Notes: generated by a model from the letters alone, not told the origin. A stretch of DNA of 9,119 bases from Moorella sp. UBA4076 (GCA_002383405.1 DFYS01000170.1:36577-45695), one strand, 5' to 3'. Positions 1 through 7,043 are shown, numbered from the stretch's first letter. Numbers and translations are program-made.

Positions 1-227
1 TACCCACTCACGTCGGCAATATGCCGCCGGTGGAAGGCAGCGACCTCATCTATAGCATCCTGACCCAGATCGCCAGCGATGTCTACGGCGGCTACTTTAT
101 GTTCGAAATGGATCCCCGGGCAGCAGCGCGGAAGATCCTGGACGCCCTGGAATATCGCACCTGGAAACTGGGCGTGCACAAAAATGTAGCCGAGCGTAAC
201 GAAACCAAACTCTGCCAGGGTTACTAA
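1..227 (+). CDS. acsA: Carbon monoxide dehydrogenase catalytic subunit, C-terminal end (partial)
   Basis: This is the last 74 codons of the nickel-iron CO dehydrogenase of the bifunctional CODH/acetyl-CoA synthase. The reading frame is open from base 3 and ends in TAA at 225-227. The residues seen, including HVGNMPPVEGSDLIYSIL and the ending TKLCQGY, match my memory of the Moorella AcsA C-terminus. The enzyme reduces CO2 to CO at its C-cluster and feeds the CO to AcsB through a tunnel. All metal-cluster ligands lie upstream, outside the window, so their presence cannot be checked here. The ATG at base 21 is an internal methionine, not a start. The gene lies 15 bases before acsB, and the Shine-Dalgarno site of acsB begins at the acsA stop codon, so the two are probably co-transcribed and translated together, as suits subunits of one complex. 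Confidence 0.95.
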   Translation, partial: PTHVGNMPPVEGSDLIYSILTQIASDVYGGYFMFEMDPRAAARKILDALEYRTWKLGVHKNVAERNETKLCQGY

Positions 228-242
228 AGGAGGGCCAGGTAA

Positions 243-2432
243 ATGACTGCTTTTGATGCGATTTTTGAAGATGCCATTGCCGCCGGCAAAGAACCGCTGG
301 CTCTGTTCCGGGAAGTATACCATGGTGCTATTACGGCTACCAGTTATGCCGAGATCCTGTTAAACCAGGCCATCCGCACCTATGGTCCCGAGCATCCCGT
401 CGGTTACCCTGATACGGCCTATTTTCTGCCGGTCATCCGCTGCTTCAGCGGCGAAGAGGTTAATAAGCTGGGCGATTTGCCGCCGATATTAAACCGCAAG
501 CGCGTTCAGGTAAGCCCGGTCCTGAATTTCGAAAACGCCCGCCTGGCCGGGGAAGCTACCTGGTACGCGGCGGAAATCATCGAAGCCCTGCGTTACCTGA
601 AATATAAACCGGGTGAACCCCTCCTGCCCGAACCGTGGACCGGGTTCATCGGCGACCCGGTAGTCCGCCGTTTCGGCGTCAAGATGGTCGACTGGACCAT
701 CCCCGGCGAGGCCATTATCCTGGGCCGGGCCAAAGACAGCCAGGCCATGGCCAAAATCGTCAAGGACCTCATGGGGATGGGCTTCATGCTCTTTATCTGC
801 GACGAAGCCGTGGAGCAACTCCTGGAGTTAAATGTCAAACTCGGTATAGACTATATCGCCTACCCCCTGGGCAATTTTACCCAGATCGTCCATGCCGCCA
901 ACTACGCCCTGCGAGCCGGGATGATGTTCGGCGGTGTCACGCCGGGCTTGCGCGAAGAACAGCGCGACTACCAGCGCCGCCGCATCAGGGCCTTTATGCT
1001 TTACCTGGGTGAGCACGATATGGTCAAAACGGCCGCTACCTTCGGGGCGATCTTCACCGGTTTCCCGGTGATTACCGACCAGCCGCTGCCCGAGGATAAA
1101 CAGATCCCCGACTGGTTCTTCAGCGTCGAAGACTATGATAAAATAGTCCAGATCGCCATAGAGACCAGGGGCATCAAGTTAACCAAGATCAAGATCGACC
1201 TGCCCATCAACTTCGGCCCGGCCTTTGAAGGTGAAAGCATCCGTAAGGGTGATATGTATGTGGAAATGGGCGGCAACAGGACCCCTGCTTTTGAGCTGGT
1301 GCGGACCGTTCCCGAGGCTGAGATTACCGATGGTAAGATTGAAGTTGTCGGGCCCGATATCGACCAGTTAGCGGAAGGCAGCAAGCTGCCGCTGGGCATC
1401 CTGGTGGATATCTACGGCCGCAAGATGCAGAACGACTTTGAAGGAGTGCTGGAACGCCGCATCCACGACTTTATCAACTACGGTGAAGGCCTCTGGCACA
1501 CCGGGCAGCGTAACATCAACTGGCTGCGGGTGAGCAAAGATGCGGTAGCCAAAGGGTTCCGTTTCAAGCATTACGGCGACATCCTCGTCGCCAAGATGAA
1601 AGAGGAATTCCCGGCCATCGTCGACCGCGTGCAGGTTTCTATTTTTACCGATGAGGCCAAGGTACAGGAGTATATGGGGGCGGCACTGGAGAAGTATAAA
1701 GAACGCGACGACCGCATGCGCGGCTTGACCGACGAATCAGTGGACACTTTCTACTCCTGTATCCTGTGCCAGTCCTTTGCCCCCAACCACGTCTGCATCG
1801 TCACTCCAGAACGGGTGGGGCTGTGCGGTGCCGTCAGCTGGCTGGATGCCAGGGCTTCCTATGAAATCAACCATGCCGGTCCCAACCAGCCCGTTGCTAA
1901 AGAAGGTGAAATTGATCCCGTAAAGGGCATCTGGAAGAGTGTCAATGACTATCTCTACACGGCTTCCAACCGCAACCTGGAGCAGGTCTGCCTCTACACC
2001 CTGATGGAGAACCCGATGACCTCCTGCGGTTGCTTTGAGGCCATTATGGCCATCCTGCCGGAGTGTAACGGCATCATGATTACCACCCGTGAACACGGCG
2101 GCATGACGCCGTCGGGGATGACCTTCTCCACCCTGGCCGGGATGATCGGCGGTGGTACCCAGACGCCGGGCTTTATGGGCATCGGCCGTACCTATATCGT
2201 CAGCAAGAAGTTTATTTCCGCCGACGGTGGTATTGCCCGGATAGTCTGGATGCCCAAATCCCTCAAGGAATTCCTCCATGACGACCTGGTCCAGCGCAGC
2301 GTCGAAGAAGGTCTGGGCGAGGACTTCATCGATAAAATCGCTGATGAGACCACCGGTACCACTGTCGAGGAGATCCTGCCCTTCCTGGAAGAAGCAGGTC
2401 ACCCGGCCCTGACCATGGATCCCATTATGTAA
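243..2432 (+). CDS. acsB: Acetyl-CoA synthase, CODH/ACS complex alpha subunit
   Basis: This 729-residue protein condenses CO (from AcsA), a methyl group (from the AcsC/AcsD corrinoid protein) and CoA into acetyl-CoA in the cytoplasm. The length equals that of Moorella ACS. The A-cluster is complete: C506, C509, C518 and C528 hold the [4Fe-4S] cluster. C509 also bridges to the proximal nickel. C595-G596-C597 (the CGC motif) holds the distal nickel. F229 and W418, which lie at the proximal metal site or CO pocket in the Moorella enzyme, are also present. By family structure, about residues 1-310 contact CODH and carry the gas tunnel, the middle domain is linked to CoA binding, and residues from about 500 carry the A-cluster. 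The ATG start has an AGGAGG at 228-233, nine bases upstream. The bacterial N-terminal domain is present, unlike the shorter archaeal CdhC. No truncation or frameshift is seen. Confidence 0.98.
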   Translation: MTAFDAIFEDAIAAGKEPLALFREVYHGAITATSYAEILLNQAIRTYGPEHPVGYPDTAYFLPVIRCFSGEEVNKLGDLPPILNRKRVQVSPVLNFENARLAGEATWYAAEIIEALRYLKYKPGEPLLPEPWTGFIGDPVVRRFGVKMVDWTIPGEAIILGRAKDSQAMAKIVKDLMGMGFMLFICDEAVEQLLELNVKLGIDYIAYPLGNFTQIVHAANYALRAGMMFGGVTPGLREEQRDYQRRRIRAFMLYLGEHDMVKTAATFGAIFTGFPVITDQPLPEDKQIPDWFFSVEDYDKIVQIAIETRGIKLTKIKIDLPINFGPAFEGESIRKGDMYVEMGGNRTPAFELVRTVPEAEITDGKIEVVGPDIDQLAEGSKLPLGILVDIYGRKMQNDFEGVLERRIHDFINYGEGLWHTGQRNINWLRVSKDAVAKGFRFKHYGDILVAKMKEEFPAIVDRVQVSIFTDEAKVQEYMGAALEKYKERDDRMRGLTDESVDTFYSCILCQSFAPNHVCIVTPERVGLCGAVSWLDARASYEINHAGPNQPVAKEGEIDPVKGIWKSVNDYLYTASNRNLEQVCLYTLMENPMTSCGCFEAIMAILPECNGIMITTREHGGMTPSGMTFSTLAGMIGGGTQTPGFMGIGRTYIVSKKFISADGGIARIVWMPKSLKEFLHDDLVQRSVEEGLGEDFIDKIADETTGTTVEEILPFLEEAGHPALTMDPIM

Positions 2433-2442
2433 TTAACCGGAA

Positions 2443-2499
2443 CCCGGCTCTGTGTTTGTCCCGGGGATACCGCCGCCGGGGTACGAACACAGAACCGGG
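2443..2499 (+). other. Long imperfect stem-loop between acsB and acsC
   Basis: An inverted repeat fills most of the 104-base acsB-acsC gap. CCCGG (2443-2447) pairs with CCGGG (2495-2499). After a C/A mismatch, TCTGTGTT (2449-2456) pairs with AACACAGA (2486-2493), followed by a T-G wobble and a GT/AC pair. After a two-base bulge, CCCGG (2460-2464) pairs with CCGGG (2477-2481), leaving a loop of about twelve bases. No T-run follows, so it does not look like an intrinsic terminator. It ends about 22 bases before the acsC Shine-Dalgarno site. A role in mRNA processing or protection, or in setting AcsB against AcsC output, is inference. Confidence 0.7.
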
Positions 2500-2521
2500 C
2501 CTGCGGCCAGTTCAGAAAGAA

Positions 2522-2526
2522 AGGAG
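2522..2526 (+). promoter_or_regulatory. Ribosome binding site that fixes the acsC start
   Basis: AGGAG sits ten bases before the ATG at 2537. The open frame runs further upstream to a TTG at 2456, but that TTG lies inside the hairpin and has no Shine-Dalgarno site in front. The extra 27 residues are arginine-rich and do not belong to the family. ATG 2537 gives the N-terminus MALTGLEIYKQLP expected for AcsC. Confidence 0.9.
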
Positions 2527-2536
2527 TCAACCAACT

Positions 2537-3874
2537 ATGGCTTTAACCGGACTTGAGATTTACAAACAGCTGCCCAAAAAGAACTGCGGTGAATGTGGTA
2601 CACCCACCTGCCTGGCCTTTGCCATGAACCTGGCTGCCGGCAAGGCCAGCCTGGACTCCTGCCCGTATGTTTCCGACGCCGCCCGCGAGGCCCTGGATGC
2701 CGCCGCAGCGCCGCCCATCGCTAAAGTAGTCCTCGGCGCCGGCCCGCAGGCAATAGAAATGGGTGACGAGACCGAGCTCTTCCGCCATGACAAGCGTTTT
2801 TACCATGAAACGGCCATCGCCATTCAGGTCAGCGATAATTTAAGCAGTGCCGAATTAAAGGACCAGGTAGCCGCCATTAATGAACTGGAGTTTGACCGGG
2901 TGGGCCAGCATTACACCATCCAGGCTATTGCCATCCGCCACGACGCCGGCGACCCGCTAGCTTTCCAAACGGCAGTAACAGCGGTGGCTGCCGCCACCAG
3001 CTTAAACCTCGTTCTCATGGCTGCAGACGCCGAAGTTCTAAAAGGTGTCCTGCCGGATGTGGCCGCCCGCAAACCCCTGCTGTACAGCGCCACGGCGGCC
3101 AATTATGAGGCCATGACCGCCCTGGCCAAAGAGCATAATTGTCCCCTGGCGGTTTATGGCAACGACCTCGAAGAGCTGGCCGGGCTGGTGGATAAAATCG
3201 TCGCCTTGGGCCACAAACAGCTGGTCCTCGACCCCGGCGCCCGCGAAACCTCCCGTGCCGTGGCCGACTTTACCCAGATCCGCCGCCTGGCCATCAAGAA
3301 GCGTTTTCGTTCCTTCGGCTATCCCATTATCGCCCTGACTACAGCCGGCGATCCCCTGGCGGAAATCCTCCAGGCCGTCAATTATGTTACTAAATACGCC
3401 AGCCTGGTAGTCCTGCGCACCGCCGCCAAAGAGCACCTGCTGCCCCTGCTATCCTGGCGCCAGAATCTCTACACCGACCCGCAGGTACCGATCCGCGTCG
3501 AGGAGAAACTGAACGAAATCGGTGCGGTTAACGAGAACTCCCCGGTCTATGTGACTACCAACTTCTCCCTGACTTACTACTCTGTCGCCGGGGAGATCGA
3601 GGGTACCAGGATCCCCAGCTATCTGCTCTCCGTCGATACCGACGGCCTATCCGTCCTCACCGCCTATGCCGACGGTAAATTTGAGGCTGAAAAGATCGCC
3701 GCCTTGATAAAGAAAATAGGCCTGGAAAACAAGGTCAAACACCGGCGCATTATTATCCCCGGTGCTGTTGCCGTCTTGAAGGGTAAACTGGAAGACCTGT
3801 CCGGCTGGGAAGTGCTGGTTGGTCCGCGGGAGGCCACCGGCATCGTCGCCTATGCCCGCAACCTGGCCGCGTAA
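2537..3874 (+). CDS. acsC: Corrinoid iron-sulfur protein, large (gamma) subunit
   Basis: This 445-residue protein is the large subunit of the corrinoid iron-sulfur protein. With AcsD it carries the methyl group on its cobamide cofactor from AcsE to AcsB. The N-terminus has the [4Fe-4S] motif C17-X2-C20-X4-C25-X16-C42, within KNCGECGTPTC. In the known structures this small domain is followed by a TIM barrel and then by a C-terminal Rossmann-like domain that binds the corrinoid together with AcsD. The C-terminal sequence here, with VYVTTNFSLTYY and the stretch up to VGPREATGIVAYARNLAA, fits that domain. The cobalt works as Co(I)/CH3-Co(III). Accidental Co(II) is rescued by the reductive activator AcsV, encoded next. 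The partner acsD is not adjacent: acsV and acsF lie between. The gene is intact and about the usual length of 446. Confidence 0.97.
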   Translation: MALTGLEIYKQLPKKNCGECGTPTCLAFAMNLAAGKASLDSCPYVSDAAREALDAAAAPPIAKVVLGAGPQAIEMGDETELFRHDKRFYHETAIAIQVSDNLSSAELKDQVAAINELEFDRVGQHYTIQAIAIRHDAGDPLAFQTAVTAVAAATSLNLVLMAADAEVLKGVLPDVAARKPLLYSATAANYEAMTALAKEHNCPLAVYGNDLEELAGLVDKIVALGHKQLVLDPGARETSRAVADFTQIRRLAIKKRFRSFGYPIIALTTAGDPLAEILQAVNYVTKYASLVVLRTAAKEHLLPLLSWRQNLYTDPQVPIRVEEKLNEIGAVNENSPVYVTTNFSLTYYSVAGEIEGTRIPSYLLSVDTDGLSVLTAYADGKFEAEKIAALIKKIGLENKVKHRRIIIPGAVAVLKGKLEDLSGWEVLVGPREATGIVAYARNLAA

Positions 3875-3878
3875 GAGA

Positions 3879-3923
3879 GGTGAGAAATGGGGGGAGGGAA
3901 CCTGCCCCACCCCCACCTTCACC
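3879..3923 (+). terminator. GC-rich hairpin after acsC, possible weak terminator or attenuator
   Basis: GGTGA (3879-3883) can pair with TCACC (3919-3923). After an internal loop, TGGGGG (3888-3893) pairs with CCCCCA (3910-3915), and GGG (3896-3898) pairs with CCC near 3906. The hairpin begins four bases after the acsC stop. A TTTTT run occurs at 3935-3939, about eleven bases past the stem. That is too far for a classic intrinsic terminator, so partial termination, pausing or 3'-end protection of the acsC message are equally possible. Confidence 0.4.
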
Positions 3924-4073
3924 CAATATCACCATTTTTATCCTTCTGCTGGTGCCGCGCCGGCGGCATGGGCTTCTATTCAGCCTGCCTTGCGGCCAAA
4001 CTGATAGCAATAGCCGGGGCAAGCCTATACGTTGGCCGGTCGGGTGCATGATCATAGCGGGTGAACAACGTTG

Positions 4074-4108
4074 GAGCTGTTAGCCTGGAGGGCTATCCTG
4101 AGCTGTTA
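4074..4108 (+). repeat. Direct repeat GAGCTGTTA flanking a small hairpin
   Basis: GAGCTGTTA occurs at 4074-4082 and again at 4100-4108, 26 bases start to start. The match extends to eleven of twelve bases (GAGCTGTTAnCC). Between and overlapping them, TAGCC (4081-4085) and GGCTA (4091-4095) form an inverted repeat with a five-base loop. A weak promoter-like pair (TTGGAG at 4071-4076 and TATCCT at 4094-4099, 17 bases apart) overlaps the repeats. A regulator binding pair or an RNA structure are both possible; neither is proven. Confidence 0.5.
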
Positions 4109-4125
4109 TCCCGAATTAAGGTAAC

Positions 4126-4131
4126 GATAAT
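4126..4131 (+). promoter_or_regulatory. Possible -10 box (GATAAT) upstream of acsV
   Basis: GATAAT is one base from the TATAAT consensus and lies 61 bases before the acsV start. The hexamer 17 bases upstream (CTGTTA, 4103-4108) matches the -35 consensus at only three positions and is part of the second GAGCTGTTA repeat. The assignment is weak, and the sequence alone cannot tell whether a promoter is active here. Confidence 0.2.
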
Positions 4132-4154
4132 GGTGCAGCCAGTTTCTACAAGTC

Positions 4155-4178
4155 TCTATAAAGACACATCTATAAAGA
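4155..4178 (+). repeat. Direct repeat TCTATAAAGA immediately before the acsV ribosome site
   Basis: TCTATAAAGA occurs at 4155-4164 and at 4169-4178, separated by CACA, giving a 14-base period. It is the most AT-rich part of a GC-rich gap and abuts the AAGGGA ribosome site (about 4178-4183) used by the GTG start at 4192. It could keep the translation start unstructured, be a binding site, or be a chance duplication. Confidence 0.6.
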
Positions 4179-4191
4179 AGGGAAGAGTCCT

Positions 4192-6099
4192 GTGAACCAG
4201 TTTACCGTCACCTTCCAGCCCGACAACATCCAGGTACAGGTAACCGCGGGTAGCAGCGTCATGGATGCTGCTCAAAAAGCCGGGCTGCCCCTGAAAAGCA
4301 CCTGCGGCGGTGTCGGCACCTGCGGCCGCTGTGCCATTAAGGTCCTGCAAGGGGAAGTCCAGGTAGAGGGCAGCCACCTGCCGCTACGGTTAAAGGAGCA
4401 GGGTTACACTCTGGCCTGCCAGACCCTGATCCAGGGAGATGCCATTATCGAGATCCCGGCATCCTCCCGGCTGAGCAAGCACCAGATACTGCTCCAGGAT
4501 AAAGGGCGGCTGGCGGATGGTCTGACTGATTCTCTGGCCTCTTACCCCCTGGAACCATGCTGTGAAACAATCACCCTCTCCCTGAGTGAACCCACCCTGA
4601 CCGAAAACGCCAGCGACGCCAGCCGGCTGCTGGCAGCCCTGCGTAAGGAGCAAGGCCGGGAGGGAGAACTCAACCTGACGCTGTTGCGGGATCTGCCGGC
4701 GACCTTACGCCAGGCCGGCTGGCAGGTAGATGTCACCCTGGCGCGTGAAGGCCGGGATATTATCCGCGTAACCCCGGCCGGCTCAACCCGCAGCTTCGGC
4801 CTGGCCATCGATCTGGGCACGACGACCGTGGCCGTTTCCCTGCTGGATCTTAAAACCGGCCGGCAGATAGCCCGCAACGGCGGCTATAATCGCCAGGCAG
4901 CTTACGGTGACGACGTTATCTCCCGCATTATCCACGCCACCAGCGATGACAACGGTCAGGAGGAACTACGCCACGCCGCCCTGGCCACGATCAACGAACT
5001 GATCGTCACTATGCTGGCCGGCGCCGGCATCGAAGCGCAGGAGGTTATAACAGCAGTAGTCGCCGGCAATACCACCATGATCCACCTGCTTTTAGGAGTA
5101 AACCCGAAATATATCCGCCTGCAGCCCTATATCCCGGCGGCGGCCGAATGGCCGCCGGTGACTGCGATCGAGGCCGGGCTGGCCATTAACCCCCTGGCCC
5201 CGGTGCGTCTTTTCCCGGCTGTAGCCAGCTATGTCGGCGGCGATATCGTTGCCGGTGCCCTTTTTACAGGAATAGCCAGGAAGGAAGAGCTCGCCCTCTT
5301 CATCGACATCGGCACCAATGGCGAAATGGTTCTGGGTAATAACGACTGGCTGATATCCTGCGCCTGTTCCGCCGGCCCGGCTTTTGAGGGCAGCGGCATC
5401 ACCTGTGGCATGCGGGCGATGAACGGAGCCATCGAAGGCCTGACTATCGACCCGGAAACCTATGAAGTCGAGCTGGCCGTCATTGGCGGCGGCCGTCCGG
5501 CCGGACTGTGCGGCAGCGGCCTCATCGACTGCCTGGCTAAACTGAAGCGGGCGGGTATCATCGACCGTACCGGTAGTTTCCAGGAGGTCGCCACCCCCAG
5601 ATTACGCCATACCGATGAAGGCGCCGAGTTCATCCTCGCCTGGGCGGCGGAAAGCATCACCGGCAGGGATATCATCATTAGCGAAGCTGATATCAAAAAC
5701 CTCATTCGCTCTAAAGGTGCCGTATTCGCCGGCATCCAGAGCCTGCTCAAAACCGTCGCCCTGGAAATAGAGGCTATCGACAAAATAATCATTGCCGGCG
5801 GCTTCGGCAACTACCTGAATATCCCCAACGCCGTCGAAATCGGCCTGTTACCCGATCTGCCGGCGGCAAAATACGCCTTTGCCGGCAACACCTCCCTTAA
5901 AGGTGCGGAGCTGGCCCTCCTCTCCTGGACGGCCTGGCAGGAAGCCCTGGAACTGGCCCGCAAAATGACCTACCTGGAGCTCTCAGCTGGTAACCTTTTT
6001 ATGGAAGAATTCGTTTCCGCCCTGTTCCTGCCCCACACCCAGCTGGAACTCTTTCCCTCCGTAGCAAACGTAACTGATATGGATAGGAGGGAAGGGTAA
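4192..6099 (+). CDS. acsV: Reductive activator of the corrinoid iron-sulfur protein (RACo; Orf7)
   Basis: This 635-residue protein restores the corrinoid protein to Co(I) after the cobalt has been oxidised to Co(II), using ATP and a low-potential electron donor. The N-terminus (about residues 1-90) is a [2Fe-2S] ferredoxin domain with C38-X5-C44-X2-C47-X28-C76. A linker and a middle domain follow. From about residue 200 there is an actin-like (ASKHA) ATPase domain: phosphate-1 motif AIDLGTTT (205-212), phosphate-2 motif FIDIGTNGE (370-378), GLCGSGLID, and the adenosine motif IIIAGGFGN (532-540). The layout and length match RACo of Carboxydothermus hydrogenoformans (about 630 residues). GTG 4192 is chosen because AAGGGA lies eight bases upstream and it keeps the first ferredoxin strand (NQFTVTF); the next in-frame ATG, codon 24, would delete it. 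The stop overlaps the acsF start. The place between acsC and acsD fits its substrate. Confidence 0.93.
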   Translation: MNQFTVTFQPDNIQVQVTAGSSVMDAAQKAGLPLKSTCGGVGTCGRCAIKVLQGEVQVEGSHLPLRLKEQGYTLACQTLIQGDAIIEIPASSRLSKHQILLQDKGRLADGLTDSLASYPLEPCCETITLSLSEPTLTENASDASRLLAALRKEQGREGELNLTLLRDLPATLRQAGWQVDVTLAREGRDIIRVTPAGSTRSFGLAIDLGTTTVAVSLLDLKTGRQIARNGGYNRQAAYGDDVISRIIHATSDDNGQEELRHAALATINELIVTMLAGAGIEAQEVITAVVAGNTTMIHLLLGVNPKYIRLQPYIPAAAEWPPVTAIEAGLAINPLAPVRLFPAVASYVGGDIVAGALFTGIARKEELALFIDIGTNGEMVLGNNDWLISCACSAGPAFEGSGITCGMRAMNGAIEGLTIDPETYEVELAVIGGGRPAGLCGSGLIDCLAKLKRAGIIDRTGSFQEVATPRLRHTDEGAEFILAWAAESITGRDIIISEADIKNLIRSKGAVFAGIQSLLKTVALEIEAIDKIIIAGGFGNYLNIPNAVEIGLLPDLPAAKYAFAGNTSLKGAELALLSWTAWQEALELARKMTYLELSAGNLFMEEFVSALFLPHTQLELFPSVANVTDMDRREG

Positions 6100-6848
6100 T
6101 GGCCCATCATATCGCCGTCGCCGGCAAAGGGGGCAGCGGTAAAACCACCTTTGCCGCCCTGCTGATTCGTTACCTGGTTAAGAACAAAAAGGGAAGCATC
6201 CTGGCCGTTGACGCCGACCCCAACGCCAATTTAAACGAAGCCCTGGGAGTGGAGGTAGCTACTGTTATCGCCGATGTCCTGGAGGCCACCAAAAACCCGA
6301 AGGCCATCCCGGCGGGCATGAGCAAGGATATCTTCATCGAGTACCAGCTCGCCCAGGCGCTGGTGGAAACCAGGGACTTCGACCTCTTGACCATGGGCCG
6401 TCCCGAGGGGCCGGGCTGCTACTGTTACCCCAACGACCTGCTGCGCAAGCACCTGGAAACCTTAAGCGACAACTACGATTATATGGTTATTGACAGCGAG
6501 GCCGGCCTGGAGCATATCAGCCGGCGCATCATCCAGCATGTCACCGACCTCTTTGTTATGAGCGACGCCTCGGCGCGGGGCATCCGTTCCGCCAGGCGGG
6601 TGCGGGAGCTGGTTCAGGAGTTGCAATTGCCTGTTGCCAACCAGTACCTGGTTATCACCCGCGCCGCCGGGGACCTGGCTCCCCTGCGGGAGGAAATAGA
6701 ACGCACGGGTTTGCCTCTGCAGGGGGTAATTCCTTATGATGAACAGCTGGTAACCTTTGATACTTTGAGTAAACCCCTTTTCGCCTTGCCCGCGGATGCC
6801 GCCGCCGTCCAGGCTGCCAACGCCGTCCTGGACAGATGCCAGTTCTAA
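6099..6848 (+). CDS. acsF: CooC-type nickel-insertion ATPase for CODH/ACS
   Basis: This 249-residue cytoplasmic P-loop ATPase belongs to the MinD/CooC family, thought to deliver nickel to CODH or acetyl-CoA synthase. The deviant Walker A motif GKGGSGKTT is at residues 9-17, with signature lysine K10 and P-loop lysine K15. VDADPNANL (37-45) is the switch I region and VIDSEAG (130-136, D132) the Walker B region. C107-Y-C109 in GPGCYCYPN is the CXC motif that binds metal between two monomers in CooC1. The start is fixed by AGGAGG at 6085-6090, eight bases before the ATG; it overlaps the acsV stop in TAATG, which implies translational coupling. The name acsF follows Moorella usage; cooC is equally usual, and acetogens often have a second copy near acsA. 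Whether this copy serves ACS, CODH or both cannot be told from sequence. Confidence 0.9.
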   Translation: MAHHIAVAGKGGSGKTTFAALLIRYLVKNKKGSILAVDADPNANLNEALGVEVATVIADVLEATKNPKAIPAGMSKDIFIEYQLAQALVETRDFDLLTMGRPEGPGCYCYPNDLLRKHLETLSDNYDYMVIDSEAGLEHISRRIIQHVTDLFVMSDASARGIRSARRVRELVQELQLPVANQYLVITRAAGDLAPLREEIERTGLPLQGVIPYDEQLVTFDTLSKPLFALPADAAAVQAANAVLDRCQF

Positions 6849-7043
6849 GCCCAACCGATTTTAACGGGAAATATGAGAACAGGCAATCTTTAATCTGGAA
6901 CTCAGCATTCAAATATCAGCCTGGTGGCTTCGGTGCAGAAACCACCAAACAGGGTTATGTCAGCAATTTCATATTGAGTGCCGGGCCAGTTCCTGCAGGC
7001 GTCCCACTTCCCCCATCTTATCCGGAAGGAGTGTCCTTTTATC
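6849..7043 (+). other. 195-base gap between acsF and acsD with a possible branched RNA fold
   Basis: No gene is supported here; the open frame running from 6836 through the gap into acsD is out of frame with acsD and unlike any family I know. The central part can fold. TCAAATAT (6909-6916) pairs with ATATTGA (6971-6977) with one bulged A. Inside it, GGTGG (6923-6927) pairs with CCACC (6942-6946), and after a C/A mismatch TTC (6929-6931) pairs with GAA (6938-6940) around the loop GGTGCA. No T-run follows, so it is not a terminator. I see no convincing promoter. Confidence 0.5.
7026..7031 (+). promoter_or_regulatory. Ribosome binding site that fixes the acsD start
   Basis: AAGGAG lies twelve bases before the ATG at 7044, slightly longer than usual. 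The frame is open further upstream, but codons before 7044 give a sequence foreign to the family and lack a Shine-Dalgarno site. ATG 7044 gives MAVQILRDRSRAAVQK and exactly 323 residues, the length expected of Moorella AcsD. Confidence 0.85.

Larger units (their letters stand above)
3875..4191 (+). other. 317-base intergenic region between acsC and acsV
   Basis: This is the largest gap between genes in the window, and I see no credible gene in it. Open frames crossing it (for example 3880-4083) give proline- and arginine-rich, low-quality translations with no Shine-Dalgarno site. It holds, in order: a GC-rich hairpin at 3879-3923; a 7-base inverted repeat CGGCCAA (3993-3999) with TTGGCCG (4032-4038) that encloses a smaller ATAG/CTAT pair (4004-4007 with 4025-4028); two copies of GAGCTGTTA flanking a small TAGCC/GGCTA hairpin (4074-4108); and two copies of TCTATAAAGA just before the acsV ribosome site. 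It gets more AT-rich toward its 3' end. I recognise no T-box or cobalamin riboswitch consensus. It may separate acsC from acsV in transcription, or supply a local promoter. Confidence 0.75.

Noticed and set aside
635..1012. 125-residue + strand frame inside acsB
   Set aside because: Out-of-frame reading of conserved acsB sequence with a composition typical of shadow frames (rich in R, P, G).
1737..2402. 221-residue open frame on the minus strand inside acsB
   Set aside because: It mirrors the codon pattern of the conserved A-cluster domain of acsB on the other strand and has no independent support.
2456..2536. TTG-initiated 27-residue N-terminal extension of acsC
   Set aside because: It lies in the inverted repeat, has no ribosome site, is arginine-rich, and the family N-terminus starts at ATG 2537.
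3880..4083. 67-residue open frame in the acsC-acsV gap
   Set aside because: Proline- and arginine-rich translation of a GC-rich hairpin, no Shine-Dalgarno site, no recognisable similarity; a competing frame (3819-4004) overlaps it.
3875..4191. Riboswitch (cobalamin or T-box) upstream of acsV
   Set aside because: A B12 link would be attractive for a corrinoid activator, but I find neither the B12-box consensus nor the T-box sequence.
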